64,000 bases of DNA from Antilocapra americana (lineage: Eukaryota > Chordata > Mammalia > Artiodactyla > Antilocapridae). A model generated the notes under the pieces. The model made no database searches, was not told the origin of the DNA, and saw nothing but the letters and a program-made list of their open reading frames with translations. The translations under genes were made by a program, and so were the position numbers. Below, piece by piece: positions 43,938 through 55,499 of the stretch (positions are counted from its first letter, which is position 1; each line of letters starts with the position of its first letter). The stretch lies in assembly GCA_007570785.1 (NCBI GenBank), contig ML660211.1, forward strand, positions 4,657,177 to 4,721,176. The letters are read 5' to 3'.

Positions 43938-44140
43938 AAGTGAAAGCGAAAATGTTAGTTGCTCAGTCTTACCCAACTCTTTGTGACCCCTTGGACTATA
44001 GTCCACCAGGCTCCTCTGCCCATGGAATTCTCCAGGCAAAATAATGGAGTGGGTTGCTATTTCCTTCTCCATGGGATCTTCTCTGATCCAGGGATTGAAC
44101 CCAAGTCTCCTGCATTGCAGGCAGATTATTACCACAAGCA
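43938..44140 (-). mobile_element. Bov-tA SINE
   Basis: AAAGTGAAAGCGAAAATGTT end, 'gtccaccaggctcctctgcc', 'gggattgaacccaagtctcc', 'tgcattgcaggcagattatt'. Confidence 0.93.
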
Positions 44141-44144
44141 AAGC

Positions 44145-46160
44145 TGAAATCTCTGCTCTGCAGAGATGAGGGATGGTTTGATGCTATAGCCACATATCAG
44201 AATGCTGCGGCTTGAGAATATCAACACAGTGGGTAGCTGTCCATAGTCTTTTCTTCTTCCTAGACACAAAGTTTGACTTCACTTTACCATTTCCTTTGCA
44301 GTTTGACATGGTCATAAGAACTGTTTTAGTCATGGGGTGTAAAGATAAGTGACATGAGCCACTTCTAAGTCTAGCCCATGAAATCTCCTAAGAGATCGTT
44401 CACAATTTCTCTTTCCCACATATACCGAGTGAATAAAGAACATCTAAGGACTTAGAGGGATACTGGGTCAGTAATGGAAGGCATCTGCATTCCTGAATTA
44501 CTGTGTATAAGATCACCACACTCATCCTGCTGACTCAACTGAATGATGCGTGAGCAAAAGATTCAAATTTAATTGAACAACAGGATACTGAAATTGTTAA
44601 CTCCCAATTTAAATTTATAGTATAAAAAACATCCATCCTCCTGAAACTGTTGACTCAAACTCTAAGGAAACTCTTCCTCCCAACAAGTACAGACAGTAGG
44701 TAACAAACTTCTGTAGGTAACAAACTTTTATGTTTCCAGAAGCGATTAAATAATATAAATGAATGAAGCAGATATTGCTGAAGGCATCTCATTCACACCT
44801 AAGCAAAAGACACAGGCAATTATTCAACTCTAGGTTTGTTATTTTCTTTTGTGTTGTGTTGTGATAATGTCAATATTTGTAAGATACTTGAAGTCCATGA
44901 CTTTGGTCATCTTATTCCATACATTACTTTCAGAAGTGCTTGGCTTTTGGATGGCAATCAATATATTTTTTTTTGTCTCTTGATAAAAGGATGATTGATT
45001 ATGTGAATAAAGTATAGAATGGAGTAAGAAAAAGACCTTTTATATTTATCAGTTCATTCCCTTATCCTCCTCCTAGGACATAAAAGCTATAACTTACTTA
45101 TTTTTATATCATTATAATGTTTAGAAACTTGCTGCTTGTATATAATGCCACCAGTAAATGAGTGTTGAATAAATACTTGATAGATATTTGTTGAATTGAC
45201 TTTTAGGTGTTGTCTCCTTCCACAGATGTGGAATGAATTAATTTTTTATAGTCTTTTAAAGTTGCTTTTGTCTGTAAATTTGTATTTTCCCCTCAGAGAC
45301 AAAACTGCATGATCAATGTGAGGGATTGTTTTTCATCCTCCTACAAGGTACGTATTTTTGTCAGAATAGGAAGTACAAGCATTAAAAAGATTTTGAAATA
45401 CCAAGAGAATTGACAATAAAGTAGTTTAGTTTCTTTCTATTTTCATTAAAAGGTGATAGGCCTTAGGAGTTCATGAGACACTAAAATTAATGATGCATCC
45501 TAATTAGGTAAATGTTCAGTTTCTTTTCTTGATTGCAGTACTGTTCAAAATAAAAGGAGAAGACAAAATGATCAAATTGCTTCATATCAATCTTTTCATG
45601 AAAATAAAAATCCTCCCACTCCCTGTCAGTCATTCTCTTGTGGTCTCATTTTAGATCTCAAATTTCTTCTAATATTTTGCTAATTTCCACTGGCTTCTGC
45701 ACTTAATCTTCTTGTGCTTTCTCTTTATATCATATATTTTTCAGATGGTCTTCAATTACACCTATATCTGCATTTTAAAAAACAAATCAATATGGATTGA
45801 GTAAAATTATACCAAGCAATAGATTTTAAATGAACAAAATTATGTGATGTTATAAGCTTTTAAATTGTTAGTTTATTCATGGAAACTAGTGCTTTGTCTA
45901 GTCCTCAACATCCTGGTTTCGATCCATTACTTACATAACCAAGTTGGAAGAATCAACTTGGCTCTTCAAATAATTCAGGACCTGGAGGAATGGAATGGCC
46001 ACAAAGCAAGAATTTGCTGTGAAATCATAAAGGTCCACTAAAGGAAACAACTTGCTGCTTATTTTTGAACTCTTTGCCAATTGACTCAGAATCTTATTGA
46101 GGCTGTTGTAAATTATCAGAAATACACAGTGTCTTAACACAAATTTATTCTAAGAGTTCT
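44145..46160. other. Unassigned AT-rich DNA with a weak MIR/L2-like end
   Basis: No gene recognised. 45155-45200 (GAGTGTTGAATAAATACTTG ATAG...TTGTTGAATTG) resembles a MIR/L2 3' end, weakly. Minus-strand frame 46140-45931 is unsupported. Confidence 0.4.
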
Positions 46161-46162
46161 GA

Positions 46163-46432
46163 GGACAGAAGTCTAAAATGGGTCAGCAAGGCCTCATTTC
46201 CTTTGGAAGGTCTAGGGCAGAGTCTATGTCTTCCCCTTTTCCAGCTTCTAGAGGGTACTCTGCCTGAATTCCTTGGCTATGGTAATCCCCCATCTCTCCG
46301 TCTGCTTCTGGGTCACATCTCTTTCTCTGGCCCCATCCTTCTGTCTTTTTCTTTGTAAAGATGCTTGTGGTTACATTAGGCAGACCCATCTCATGTAGGC
46401 TTCTCTCTGCTTCTCAAGTTCCTTAACCTTTT
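46163..46432 (-). repeat. Old interspersed repeat, class uncertain
   Basis: 'gacagaagtctaaaatgggt', 'aaggcctcatttcctttgga', TTCCAGCTTCTAGAGGGTAC, 'attccttggctatggtaatc' and 'tgcttgtggttacattaggc' match a common mammalian repeat ('cagaagtctgaaatcaaggt ... ccttggctgtggctgcatca' type). I cannot assign its class or true strand. Confidence 0.45.
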
Positions 46433-49249
46433 GAAATTGGCAGTTTCTTTTCACTATATTAGATAACCTAGTTATACATTCTAGAAATTAGAATGTGGAC
46501 ATTCATGAGAGTGGCTATTATTATTATTTTTGCCATACTGAATAGCTACTGAAATCCAGATACAAGGAAGGAGTATAAGAAAGTTGTATGTGATTATTTT
46601 CCTGATTGTTCTCAAAATTGTTATTTTTATAAATTACTTCAAAAATTATGCAACTTTAAATGTGTTAGTTGACATTGTGTTAATCCATAGGATCACTATG
46701 TCAATGAAGATATTTTGATCACTACACTCATGAATAAATTTTGATAGTAAAAAGAATTTAGTGATTGTCATTATTAATTATTTTGGTTAATTTCAAAATT
46801 TTAACAAAATGTTATATAAACTGATAGCTTTGTAATGCAGTTCATAACATCAGAAACATTTCTTTCTTCCATAAGCATATTAAACTTGTGAAAGTTGACA
46901 AATGAATATCTACACTTACACAAATAATTTATTAAAAAATTAACACATATCTTGATATATTGTTAGATTTATTTTCTCCAGCAAATTAGAAAATGCAATA
47001 TGGTTAAAAAATAGCTCAGGTATTTCTTTTATTAATAATGATGCTTCAATTTTCTCAATTTTCATTTTCCTTATTTTCAAATAAACAAAATGTTTTAATT
47101 CACAGCATGGTGAGAGGATTAAATTAGTATGGTGGCTAATAAGGTATCTATAAAAACATAAAGTGCCATGTGAAAGCCAAGAGTCATCATTGTCAACAGG
47201 GTTTACTAGGCTTAATATATCTTGAGTATTCTGAAAATATTTTGAAGAGGGCTGTCATTTGGTAACAATATTTCTAAATGTTGGATAAAAATTAGTAAAC
47301 CTTTATATGAGTGTTAAAGAGAGAAAGTTTGGTGAGGTATTTAAATTCATCTACTAACTAAATACTTAGCTTCTTTTCTGTTTAGGATGCTAGAAAATTC
47401 ATCTACTAACTAAATACTTAGCATCTTTCCGTTTAGGATGCTTCTTTTCTGTTTAGTTAGCGGAGATAGAAAGTAAGTGAGTTAAGAATAAATAATGGAA
47501 AAATACAATAACTGTTTCCTTTTCATGGAACTGATAGTAGGCAGTATGTGATTGAAATAGGTTAGGCTCTTAACTCCATTATATGCATGTGAAGACATTA
47601 TCAATCACACAAAAACACGTACAACAATACAAACACCATGTAACAAGTCTTCCCAGAGTGCTTCTATATCCTGGTATTATATATGTGATTGAATGAAAAG
47701 TACAATGGAAATCAAATGAAATGATGAAGTCATAAAAATTGACTATTTTCTTTTTTTAAGGAGAAAAGGATAGCTTTACTACTTTTCCAGGCAAAGGTGG
47801 CCATAACGGGCTAATGGCTCAAAATTGTGTGTCCCCCTGACATTCACTTCTGGTTCTTCTATTTAGTTTGTCAAATTAATTAAGCTCTTTGAGACTGTTA
47901 CATCATATATGGAATGTTTATAAAAAAATTACACAGCTTGATATTGATATAATTTATGTAAAGAGGTCTATAAGGAGGAATTTCAAAAGAATTCTATGAA
48001 CTTATGTTTTCCTTCAACAATTGCACATTTTTATTTGTCAACACATAGGTTTTGAATTAGTGTGGATTTTTCCACGATTTAAGACATAAAATAACCAATG
48101 GAAATTCTTCTTAATATGTGCTTCATCATTTGGAATATTCTAAGTTAGTGTAAAAATTTAACTTTATACTAGAGAGCACATCATAATGTTTAAATTTGAT
48201 TCTCTTCCTGTCTTGTTTAATCCAGGAATGATATCTCTTCTGAAGTAATAATAACTCGCATGGATTTTCATGTTGATGTTTGTCTTTTATGTTTGTCATC
48301 ACCAAAACTTGCAACTTAGTTGTAATACTCAAATATTGACATATATGAAAAAATTAAAATGATTAATATGACTTCATCCACTGCAGAAAACTGGAAACCC
48401 TCTAAATGGCTAAAGTCTTACAGCTTTTCTCCTAATAAGGATAAAACTTTTTAAATGGACATTTTTTTTTTAACATAATGTCTTCATCACAATGCACTGT
48501 CTTAACTTCTACATTTATTTCATAATGTGTGTGTATGAGTTTTTTACTTCTAAGGTAAGTCTGGGTCTAATTCAATAGCTTATTTTGAGATCCTGGCTTT
48601 CCTCTTCATACAGTCCCATTTTTTATATTGGCAGGAAATTTAAAATGTAGAAAATAGAAGTGACGTGATGGAAATGATGTTGCAGGTGATTGAAATTATC
48701 TACATTTTAAGGTTGTATTGTATAGTTGAACATAGCCTAGTGAACAATACAATACACATACAAACAGAACACTGAGAATCTTTCCTGAGGAAGTAAAATT
48801 ACATCATAAAATATTCCCCAGTCTTTGAGGACAGGGATGGAAGGAAAAGGGGAGGATAAAACAGCAGAATAAGAAAAAAAAAATTCTACAATAAGAGTGT
48901 TAGCAACAAAATAAACTTGGAGAAGACTGCAATTTATTCATCTTTACACTACTTTCTCTCTCTTTCATTTATTATTTAGCTCAATTTCAAAAACACTACT
49001 TGTTTAGCAAGTAGTAATAGTGTTTATTTGATTTAGAATAATACTAGCTAAGAAATTAGGAAAGCTACATTTAAAATTCCCTGGGTTAGTAGCTAGTGTA
49101 TGATTACTCTAATGACTTAATTTCTCTGGTTCTCAGTTTTTTCATCATAATGAAAGTGACTAAGCTATCTTTAATACTCCTTCAAGTTCCAATATACTTT
49201 TTCTGAGATGTGAATATACTGGTCAGTTTATTTAGCCTCATATTGACCT
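46433..49249. other. Unassigned AT-rich DNA, repeat-poor
   Basis: No young transposable element or gene visible. Contains a 52 bp tandem duplication at 47343-47446. Confidence 0.5.
47343..47456. repeat. 52 bp tandem duplication
   Basis: AAATTCATCTACTAACTAAA...GTTTAGGATGCT at 47343-47391 recurs at 47395-47442 with a 52 bp period and few differences. A third partial copy of CTTCTTTTCTGTTTAG follows at 47441-47456. Confidence 0.9.
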
Positions 49250-49838
49250 TGTTTCTGAAATTTGGCCTCTGCGCAATGGTGCTAGAGCAAATCAGACAGA
49301 GTTTTGGGTGAAATAGAAATAGCTTTATTTCTTTGCCAAGCACAGAGGGCCACAGAGGGCTAATGCCCTTGAGATCATGTGTCCTACCATGGAGGGGGTA
49401 GTGAGGAGTCTTATTTAAGTGTTCAAGGAGCAGGGCACGATCAGCTTGTGTACATCCTTCCGACTGGTTGATAGGGAGGTGATCAGGAGTCAATATCATC
49501 AGCCTTCTGGTTCCAACCTGTCTGGAGGTTTCCCTGCCTACAGGCAGACAACAGTAACTACTTTCACCCGGTAGGGGTTTCGGTATCTGTAAAACAGCTC
49601 AAAGGATACAGTTTAGAATATTATCTATAGCCTTTGAGGAGGAACTAAGGTCCTTGACTTTGTTTAATGGCTAAGGTATTAGTTTGTCATGCTTGACTGT
49701 TTTCCTTTCTTTCTGCATCTTCTCACTTCTCTGATGAATGTTATTCCTTGACTAAAGTTTTTCTACAGACAAAGGCAGGCAGAGGACATGTGTGTGGGTC
49801 TGTTCTGGGAAAGCCTCCTAGGGATCTGCTCCATTACA
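49250..49838 (-). repeat. Solo ERV LTR
   Basis: The minus strand starts TGTAATGGAGCAG and ends near CAGAAACA, about 590 bp. A TATA-like element TTAAATAA lies at 49418-49411 and an AATAAA polyadenylation signal at 49329-49324, followed by about 75 bp of U5. The first ~250 bp (minus strand) resemble the LTRs at 15.6-19.4 kb, but the remainder is a different sequence. No internal region on either side. Confidence 0.75.
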
Positions 49839-51400
49839 ATCTCATGAAATAAGATGTGAAGATGCTTTCATACTTAGTTATTTCAGAAGTTTTAGACACT
49901 TTCAAAGAGAAAACTCTGAAATCAAAATAAGCATATAATAAAGACTAAAATGAATACATTTAAATATTGTAATGAGGGCAACTATATGTGTATAAATGTG
50001 TGTTACATATGTATACAAGGAACAGTTTGACTGCACTTATCTCATTATAACCCATTTTTGTTACACATTTATTTCAGGTTAAAGTAATCTGAAGTATATT
50101 GACACTTTTCTTCACAAGCAAATTGCTTTATAATTTCTCTAATTCAATATGTCTTGAATGCTGCTTTGTGTTAGAAATTGTAGTGGATTAATAGGTAAGA
50201 ATATATTAGGTGATATCCATATACTTAAAACGATGGAGCCAGAATAACAGACAAAAACATTACCAGTAACTAAAATTGGCTAAAATACCAACTGCAGATG
50301 AGTGTGAAGATTACCCAGGAAAAGATAAGCTCAACATAAAAATGAAATGTATAACTTCTGAGTAAGGTCTAAGCTCAAACTTTCTTGCACTTAAGTAAAA
50401 ACCAGTTAGGAGACGGCTCTATTTGGGGATTGATCAAATATAATGATATGATCTAATATAATGTTAAAATACATTATTTATTGATGTCTAAGTGCTGTAA
50501 ACTCTTTTAAAGTTAAGGAACCATGGGTCATAGTATTTTTTTCATCCTGTCCTATTTTTTCTCTAAATATTTAAAAGAATATCAACCTCACATTTATTTC
50601 ACATATGTTCTAAAAATGTTAATTTTTTTTTCTAATTTAAGTTGGGTTCTCAGTAATTAATTCTATTTCCTTGAATAACAACTTAAATAGATTTGAACAG
50701 CATACTGCAATTTTTATAAAAAGTATGTTCTCTCAAACCACAACTGTTAGGTTTGTGTTTGTAATAAATGTAATTCAGGATAGTCATCCTCCTTGGGTGG
50801 ACATCCAATCTCCCTTGCCACATGTGTCTGGAACACAGGGACATGCGCAGAAATCATCTTCTTGGCAAAATGAGATGACTGGAGGAAACCTTCTGCTCTA
50901 GGACATCATTAGTAATGGAATACAGCCTGAGGAGAGAAAGAAAAAGAGTTATACAAACGTGTCCTTAGTGAAATTTATTTTTTTCCCTTGCCTATTTTGA
51001 TAGTAATGACAGCTACAGATTTGCACATGTGCACACCCACTTGGTTCTTCTGGGATTTTACCCTAGCAATTTCTAGAAAATTGATGATCAGAAGTAAAGT
51101 CTATTTTTACTATCTCATCCATGAAATGTTTAAGCTCAGTTATTTCAGATGAGGTTAAGGACAATCTGTTTGTATCAGGACTACATTTTGTGACAGCTAA
51201 ATAATCCATTATCATTAAAACTGGGGATAAGGAGTTTACAGTGGAAAAAATGATAACAATGGAGGAAAAAATGAATATGAATAGTTCACCACTAAATCAT
51301 GTTCTTGAACTCGAAATTGCAACAATTTCTTTTAGAGCAGGTCTCCTTTAAGTATTCACCTCCAAAGTGGTCAGTTTACACTAGCAAAACCGAGTTAATA
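49839..51400. other. Unassigned AT-rich DNA
   Basis: No recognised repeat or gene. The open frame 50671-50901 (+) has no support. Confidence 0.45.
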
Positions 51401-51435
51401 CAACTAGCAAGCTTTGTGGTTCTGAGCACCTAGTG

Positions 51436-51500
51436 ACACATGACGTCAACACAATCAACACTTTGGCCCCTCCCACTCCTCCACCTACCCATTCTCCACG
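51436..51500. promoter_or_regulatory. Perfect CRE palindrome with C-rich flank
   Basis: TGACGTCA at 51441-51448 is the full consensus cAMP-response element. Within 35 bp follows 'ggcccctcccactcctccac', an Sp/KLF-like C-rich run. It lies about 0.8 kb left of the first CpG island. Binding is inferred, not shown. Confidence 0.5.
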
Positions 51501-52249
51501 CAGGAGCCTGTGCAGGCTGGGGGTGCTGTAGACTCAGGAAAGCCAGAGGGCTGGATGAAATCACAGGTATCACCAGGACATGCAAAAGCCTACTCTGAAC
51601 CTTATAAGTTTAAATCCGGTGCAAGAATTGGAAGGAGGTTGCACACATTTGTAAAACGTTTCTATGACTTCAACATTCCTGTCCCCCCAAAAAAAGGGGG
51701 GGTTCACATTATTTCTGAAACTGAGAAAATATTATATTTTAGAACAAGGTCAAGGTATATGAAAAGCATAGACATAGACCCCAAACTATTTTCTTTATTT
51801 TCCGAAAGGAAAATTTCAGTAAGAAATCAGGGAGATGTTTAAATACTCATTTAGCAAGCAAGTAGGAATCAGCTTTATCAGAGTTTGTATTTTGAATGCA
51901 GGAAATTTAGGACCTTAAAGCCTTCACACTGCCTTCTTCAAGCCTCTTTACTTCAAGTTCACCCTTTCAAGCTTCTACTCTCCTAGGAAGAAGGAGAAGA
52001 AAAATTCCACTGACCCGGCTCGTGATTTACATACAGAGAGCCAATAAATGAATGGAGTGGGGGATGGGGCAGTGAGAAGCAATGTGTTTCCTTTTCAACC
52101 GCAGGAAATAAGATTACTTACCAAGAACATTTTTATCCAGGGCAAATGTTTACTCCCTCTTTCATTTGGCGCCTCAGTCTCTGCAAGAAATCAATTTCCA
52201 CTCTACCTTTCCCTCTTATTTCTTAAAAAAAGAAAAGAAAAGATAGGCG

Positions 52250-53135
52250 AATAATGCTTAAGCTTCGGGGTCCGGAGGAAGATAGAGGGCAAAAGACTCC
52301 CAAGGCGCTCTTTACCCAGACCCTAGCGCTGAGAGTGGACCCCTGGGGCACGGAGGGAACCTCTCTAAGGAGGGTGTGTGTGGGGGGAGGGGATGGCACG
52401 GGGATGCATTTCACTGCCAAAATCGAAATTGTCTGCAAAGAAAATCACCAGCCCCTCAGTCACACAAGCAATTCCCTAGGGGAAGTAGGTTTCAAATAGA
52501 AGAGGGAAGTTCCTGAATGAGGGGGAGAGAGAGAGAAGCTGGGATTTAGGTTCGGGGTTTGGGTTTGGAGAAGCGATGGGGAGGTAGAGGAAAGAGGAAG
52601 AGGAGTCAAGCTTGTCTTACCCGATCGATCAGGCGATCGTTTGTGCGGTACCGGGCTGTGAACATGGCCAGATAATGCATTCATTCGGCAGCAAAGCCAT
52701 TTCTGACTCTCTCCCTCCGTTAACAGTGCAGGAATCAGAGGGGGCGCGGGAGACTCGCAGCCTGCCACCCGCTCCCCCCCAGGGACAGGGACGATCCTCA
52801 GAACCTCCAAAGCTCCAGCGACTAAAGTGAGGCATTTGGAGCTGAGGTTCCCGATGGAAGTGCATTGCCGGGAGTCCAGGGGAAGCAGGATTCTCCGAGG
52901 AAGCAGGACCTGGGAGGGCTCCTGCCGCCGCCGCCGCCGCCGCCGCTTCCAGCCGCGGTTCCCCGGCCCCCTGCCTACGCCTCCCTGCCCTGCGCCCCTG
53001 AAAGTGCCCGGGAGACCCTGCCTCCTCCGCATCTTCAGCCCCCAAGGCCAATCCCCGAGGATCCGGCCATCCTAAAGTGAACACAGGGGTTTATCTGGGG
53101 GGCTCGATGGAGTTGGGCTTCCTTACTACGCCTCC
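52250..53135. promoter_or_regulatory. CpG island 1, probable promoter/5' exon region
   Basis: GC content and CpG density rise sharply against AT-rich flanks, above all from 52610 to 53130. It includes a (GCC)7 repeat, several C/G-rich Sp1-like runs and CGATCG palindromes (52623-52640). Minus-strand splice-donor consensus GGTAAGAC (52621-52614) and GTAAGT (52121-52116) suggest leftward transcripts; plus-strand CAG/GTAACT lies at 53222-53230. Open frames on both strands (to 190 codons) are expected in CpG-rich DNA and show no domain. The gene is not identifiable from this window. Confidence 0.7.
52924..52946. repeat. (GCC)7 trinucleotide repeat in CpG island
   Basis: Seven uninterrupted GCC units plus GC. 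Typical of promoter-proximal 5' UTR repeats. Confidence 0.95.
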
Positions 53136-55490
53136 CTCCGTTGCTGCGAGGGAAGGAACAGGAGATCCTAGTGGAAGGCACTGATGGAATACTGTTAATC
53201 CTAATAATAATGTTCCCAGAGCAGGTAACTCTTAAAGAACTGAGAGAGGGAAGATCTGAGCAGGATTTCCGAAGCGGTGCCCTCTTGAATTCTCATTGGA
53301 TCCTCCCCAGCAGACTAAATCACTCTTGCTGCTCTGTCTATCAGGATGACTACAGCTTCGCTCACTAGTTCTCTCTTTATCTCGCTGTCTTCAACACATC
53401 TTTTTACTTCTCCTCCCAGATTTATCTGTAGTCCACCTTCTGGTCTCTGGGGTTACACAGCTTCTATTTTCCCCCACTGTCTGGGGCTGTACAGTCCGTA
53501 AATTTTCATGTTGCCTGCCTAAGGATCACCACAAATAAGCCTCCCCCTCCTGCTTCTCAACCCCCCTCCCCCCAATAAAAGGCACCTCTTTCACATTTTG
53601 CCTTCCTTCCTTGGGGCTTCCTATCTTTCTGTATAACTGGTTTTTATTTGGTTACATGCCACCAGGAACAGCTGATTATTTCAAAGTTCCACCGGCCTGA
53701 AGCTCATCACTCTACCTTGCTTTAAAAGATCATGGAATATCTGTTGGGATCCTGGATGTATTTTTCTCACAGTCATCTTGCTTCCTGAAATTTCCTCTGG
53801 TAAGTTCTTCTCTTCATATGTGATTAGAAACTTATTGCTAGTGTTATTTTTAATGAGCCTGTATGTTTAAAAAATGTCTCCTGTCTTACATTTTTGTCAC
53901 TTTCAGAACTCAAAGATCTATGTGACCCTGTTGATTAATTAGTATGTTCGTTGCAATTCTGCTACTATGATATAGCCCATGTAATGAATCACCCCATCCC
54001 CTTTTACATTCTTTATTTATTTCTGCCCTCATTTATGTTCAGGTTATAGGAAACATTAACCATCCCTCCTTCCACCCCCCACCCCCCCACCCCCGCAATG
54101 CTTCTTGGCACATGTTCTTGTGCCATTAGAAAGATCAAATTTTATATGTTTATCTAAGAGTGAGCTTAAAACAGATCTGCTGACAATCGCAGGGTCTGAG
54201 AAAGTTCACTAGTTCCTGATCTTTAGAAGGTTTTTCAGGTCACTATTTGCTCATTGTAAGCAATTACATGACTAAGGAGGACTTTCCTAAAGTGTATTTT
54301 TATGGGTTCAGCAGATTGTCAAGCACTAAAATCCACCTTATGGTAACAAGAAGAGTGTGAGTTTTGAGTGCACCATTTTTTTTTTAAACAACATCCCAAA
54401 TCACATATGAACATATTATTTTGGGTGTTGTATGTACATTCGGGCATCACACTTGGGAGTACATTTTCGATTTTGTGAATTTAGCCGGTGAACAGTTAAT
54501 TGGACACAGAATGCTCATTTCAGAGGAAGAGAACTATCAGAAGAAAGCATTGATTATATTGGTTCTAATCACTGAAATTCAAGGACAGGCTTTATATGAA
54601 CAAATTAATTGTCTCACTCTTCCCACTTGTTCAACCCCTAGACTCATTTTTAATAAGGATGTTAATATGTCAGTTTTTTTTCACTTTTATGAGAATTTTT
54701 ATGAGCTTAACTGACAGTTATGATTACCACTTCCCTTTTAAGTATAGCTGTGTTGAGAAACATCTAATTCTCAGCTTTTACTTCACACATTGACAAGGAC
54801 ACAGTTTTTCTCTAATGCCAAACCTGAATGTATCATCAGTCATCTCTAATGCCTCTGTGAATCCGCCCCCCCCATAAAAACAAGTTGCTGGTTCCTACAT
54901 TTCTGATGGATAGAGGTGAAAACCTATTGTTCCAGCCCTCTTTCCCCCTTCTTTCCTTTCTTCCTTGAAAAAAAAAAAATTCTCGGAAAGAACTATTTCT
55001 GTCCTCATTGATGACTGACTCGACAACCTAAGTAATGTTTTTTTTTTTTTTTTTAAATTCAAGAGCCCTGATAGCTTCCAGACAGAAAAGTACTCCAGCT
55101 GCAGCGACACCCCATCCCCCAGCCTCGGGATTCAAGGGCTTTCCCCCCCCTGGCTCCCAGCGAAAAAACGGGGCAGCCTGTGGTCCGCACCACTTGGCGC
55201 CCCTCACCCGTCACTAGTTTCTACCTGGTCTCCTTCCCAGCCTGATCATTCTGCCAGACAAGTGCCATCAGCGTCCGAGACTTCAGCTGAAGAAACGAGG
55301 GCTTAGCATAATTCACCAATTCAAACATCCCCTTTGGAGGACTGCTGCTGTTGCGCAGGAGTGGAGGGAGGGAAGGAAAAAAAAAAAAATCCAACTTTCA
55401 GTGCAGTCAGAGCTTTGCTCCTTAACCTAATCTACCCCAGTAAGGCACAGACGTAAGGTATCTAGGTAAGTGCGTTTTCCTGTATCATAA
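53136..55490. other. Inter-island region
   Basis: Intermediate base composition with no transposable element that I recognise. Contains C-rich tracts at 54070-54097 and 54866-54873, T- and A-runs at 55039-55054 and 55377-55389, and plus-strand donor-like sites CTG/GTAAGT at 53800 and TAG/GTAAGT near 55465. Probable 5' UTR exons or introns of the CpG-island gene, not demonstrable here. Confidence 0.5.
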
Positions 55491-55499
55491 CCTGAAACT

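Noticed and set aside
52460..53032. 190-codon minus-strand open frame in CpG island 1
   Set aside because: Arg/Pro/Ser-rich sequence dictated by GC-rich composition and the GCC repeat, and it reads straight through a consensus donor. A competing 151-codon frame overlaps it. No domain or signal peptide.
54106..54125. Inverted repeat TGGCACA/TGTGCCA as a regulatory site
   Set aside because: Only 7 bp arms with a 6 bp spacer. It does not fit a specific binding-site consensus well enough.
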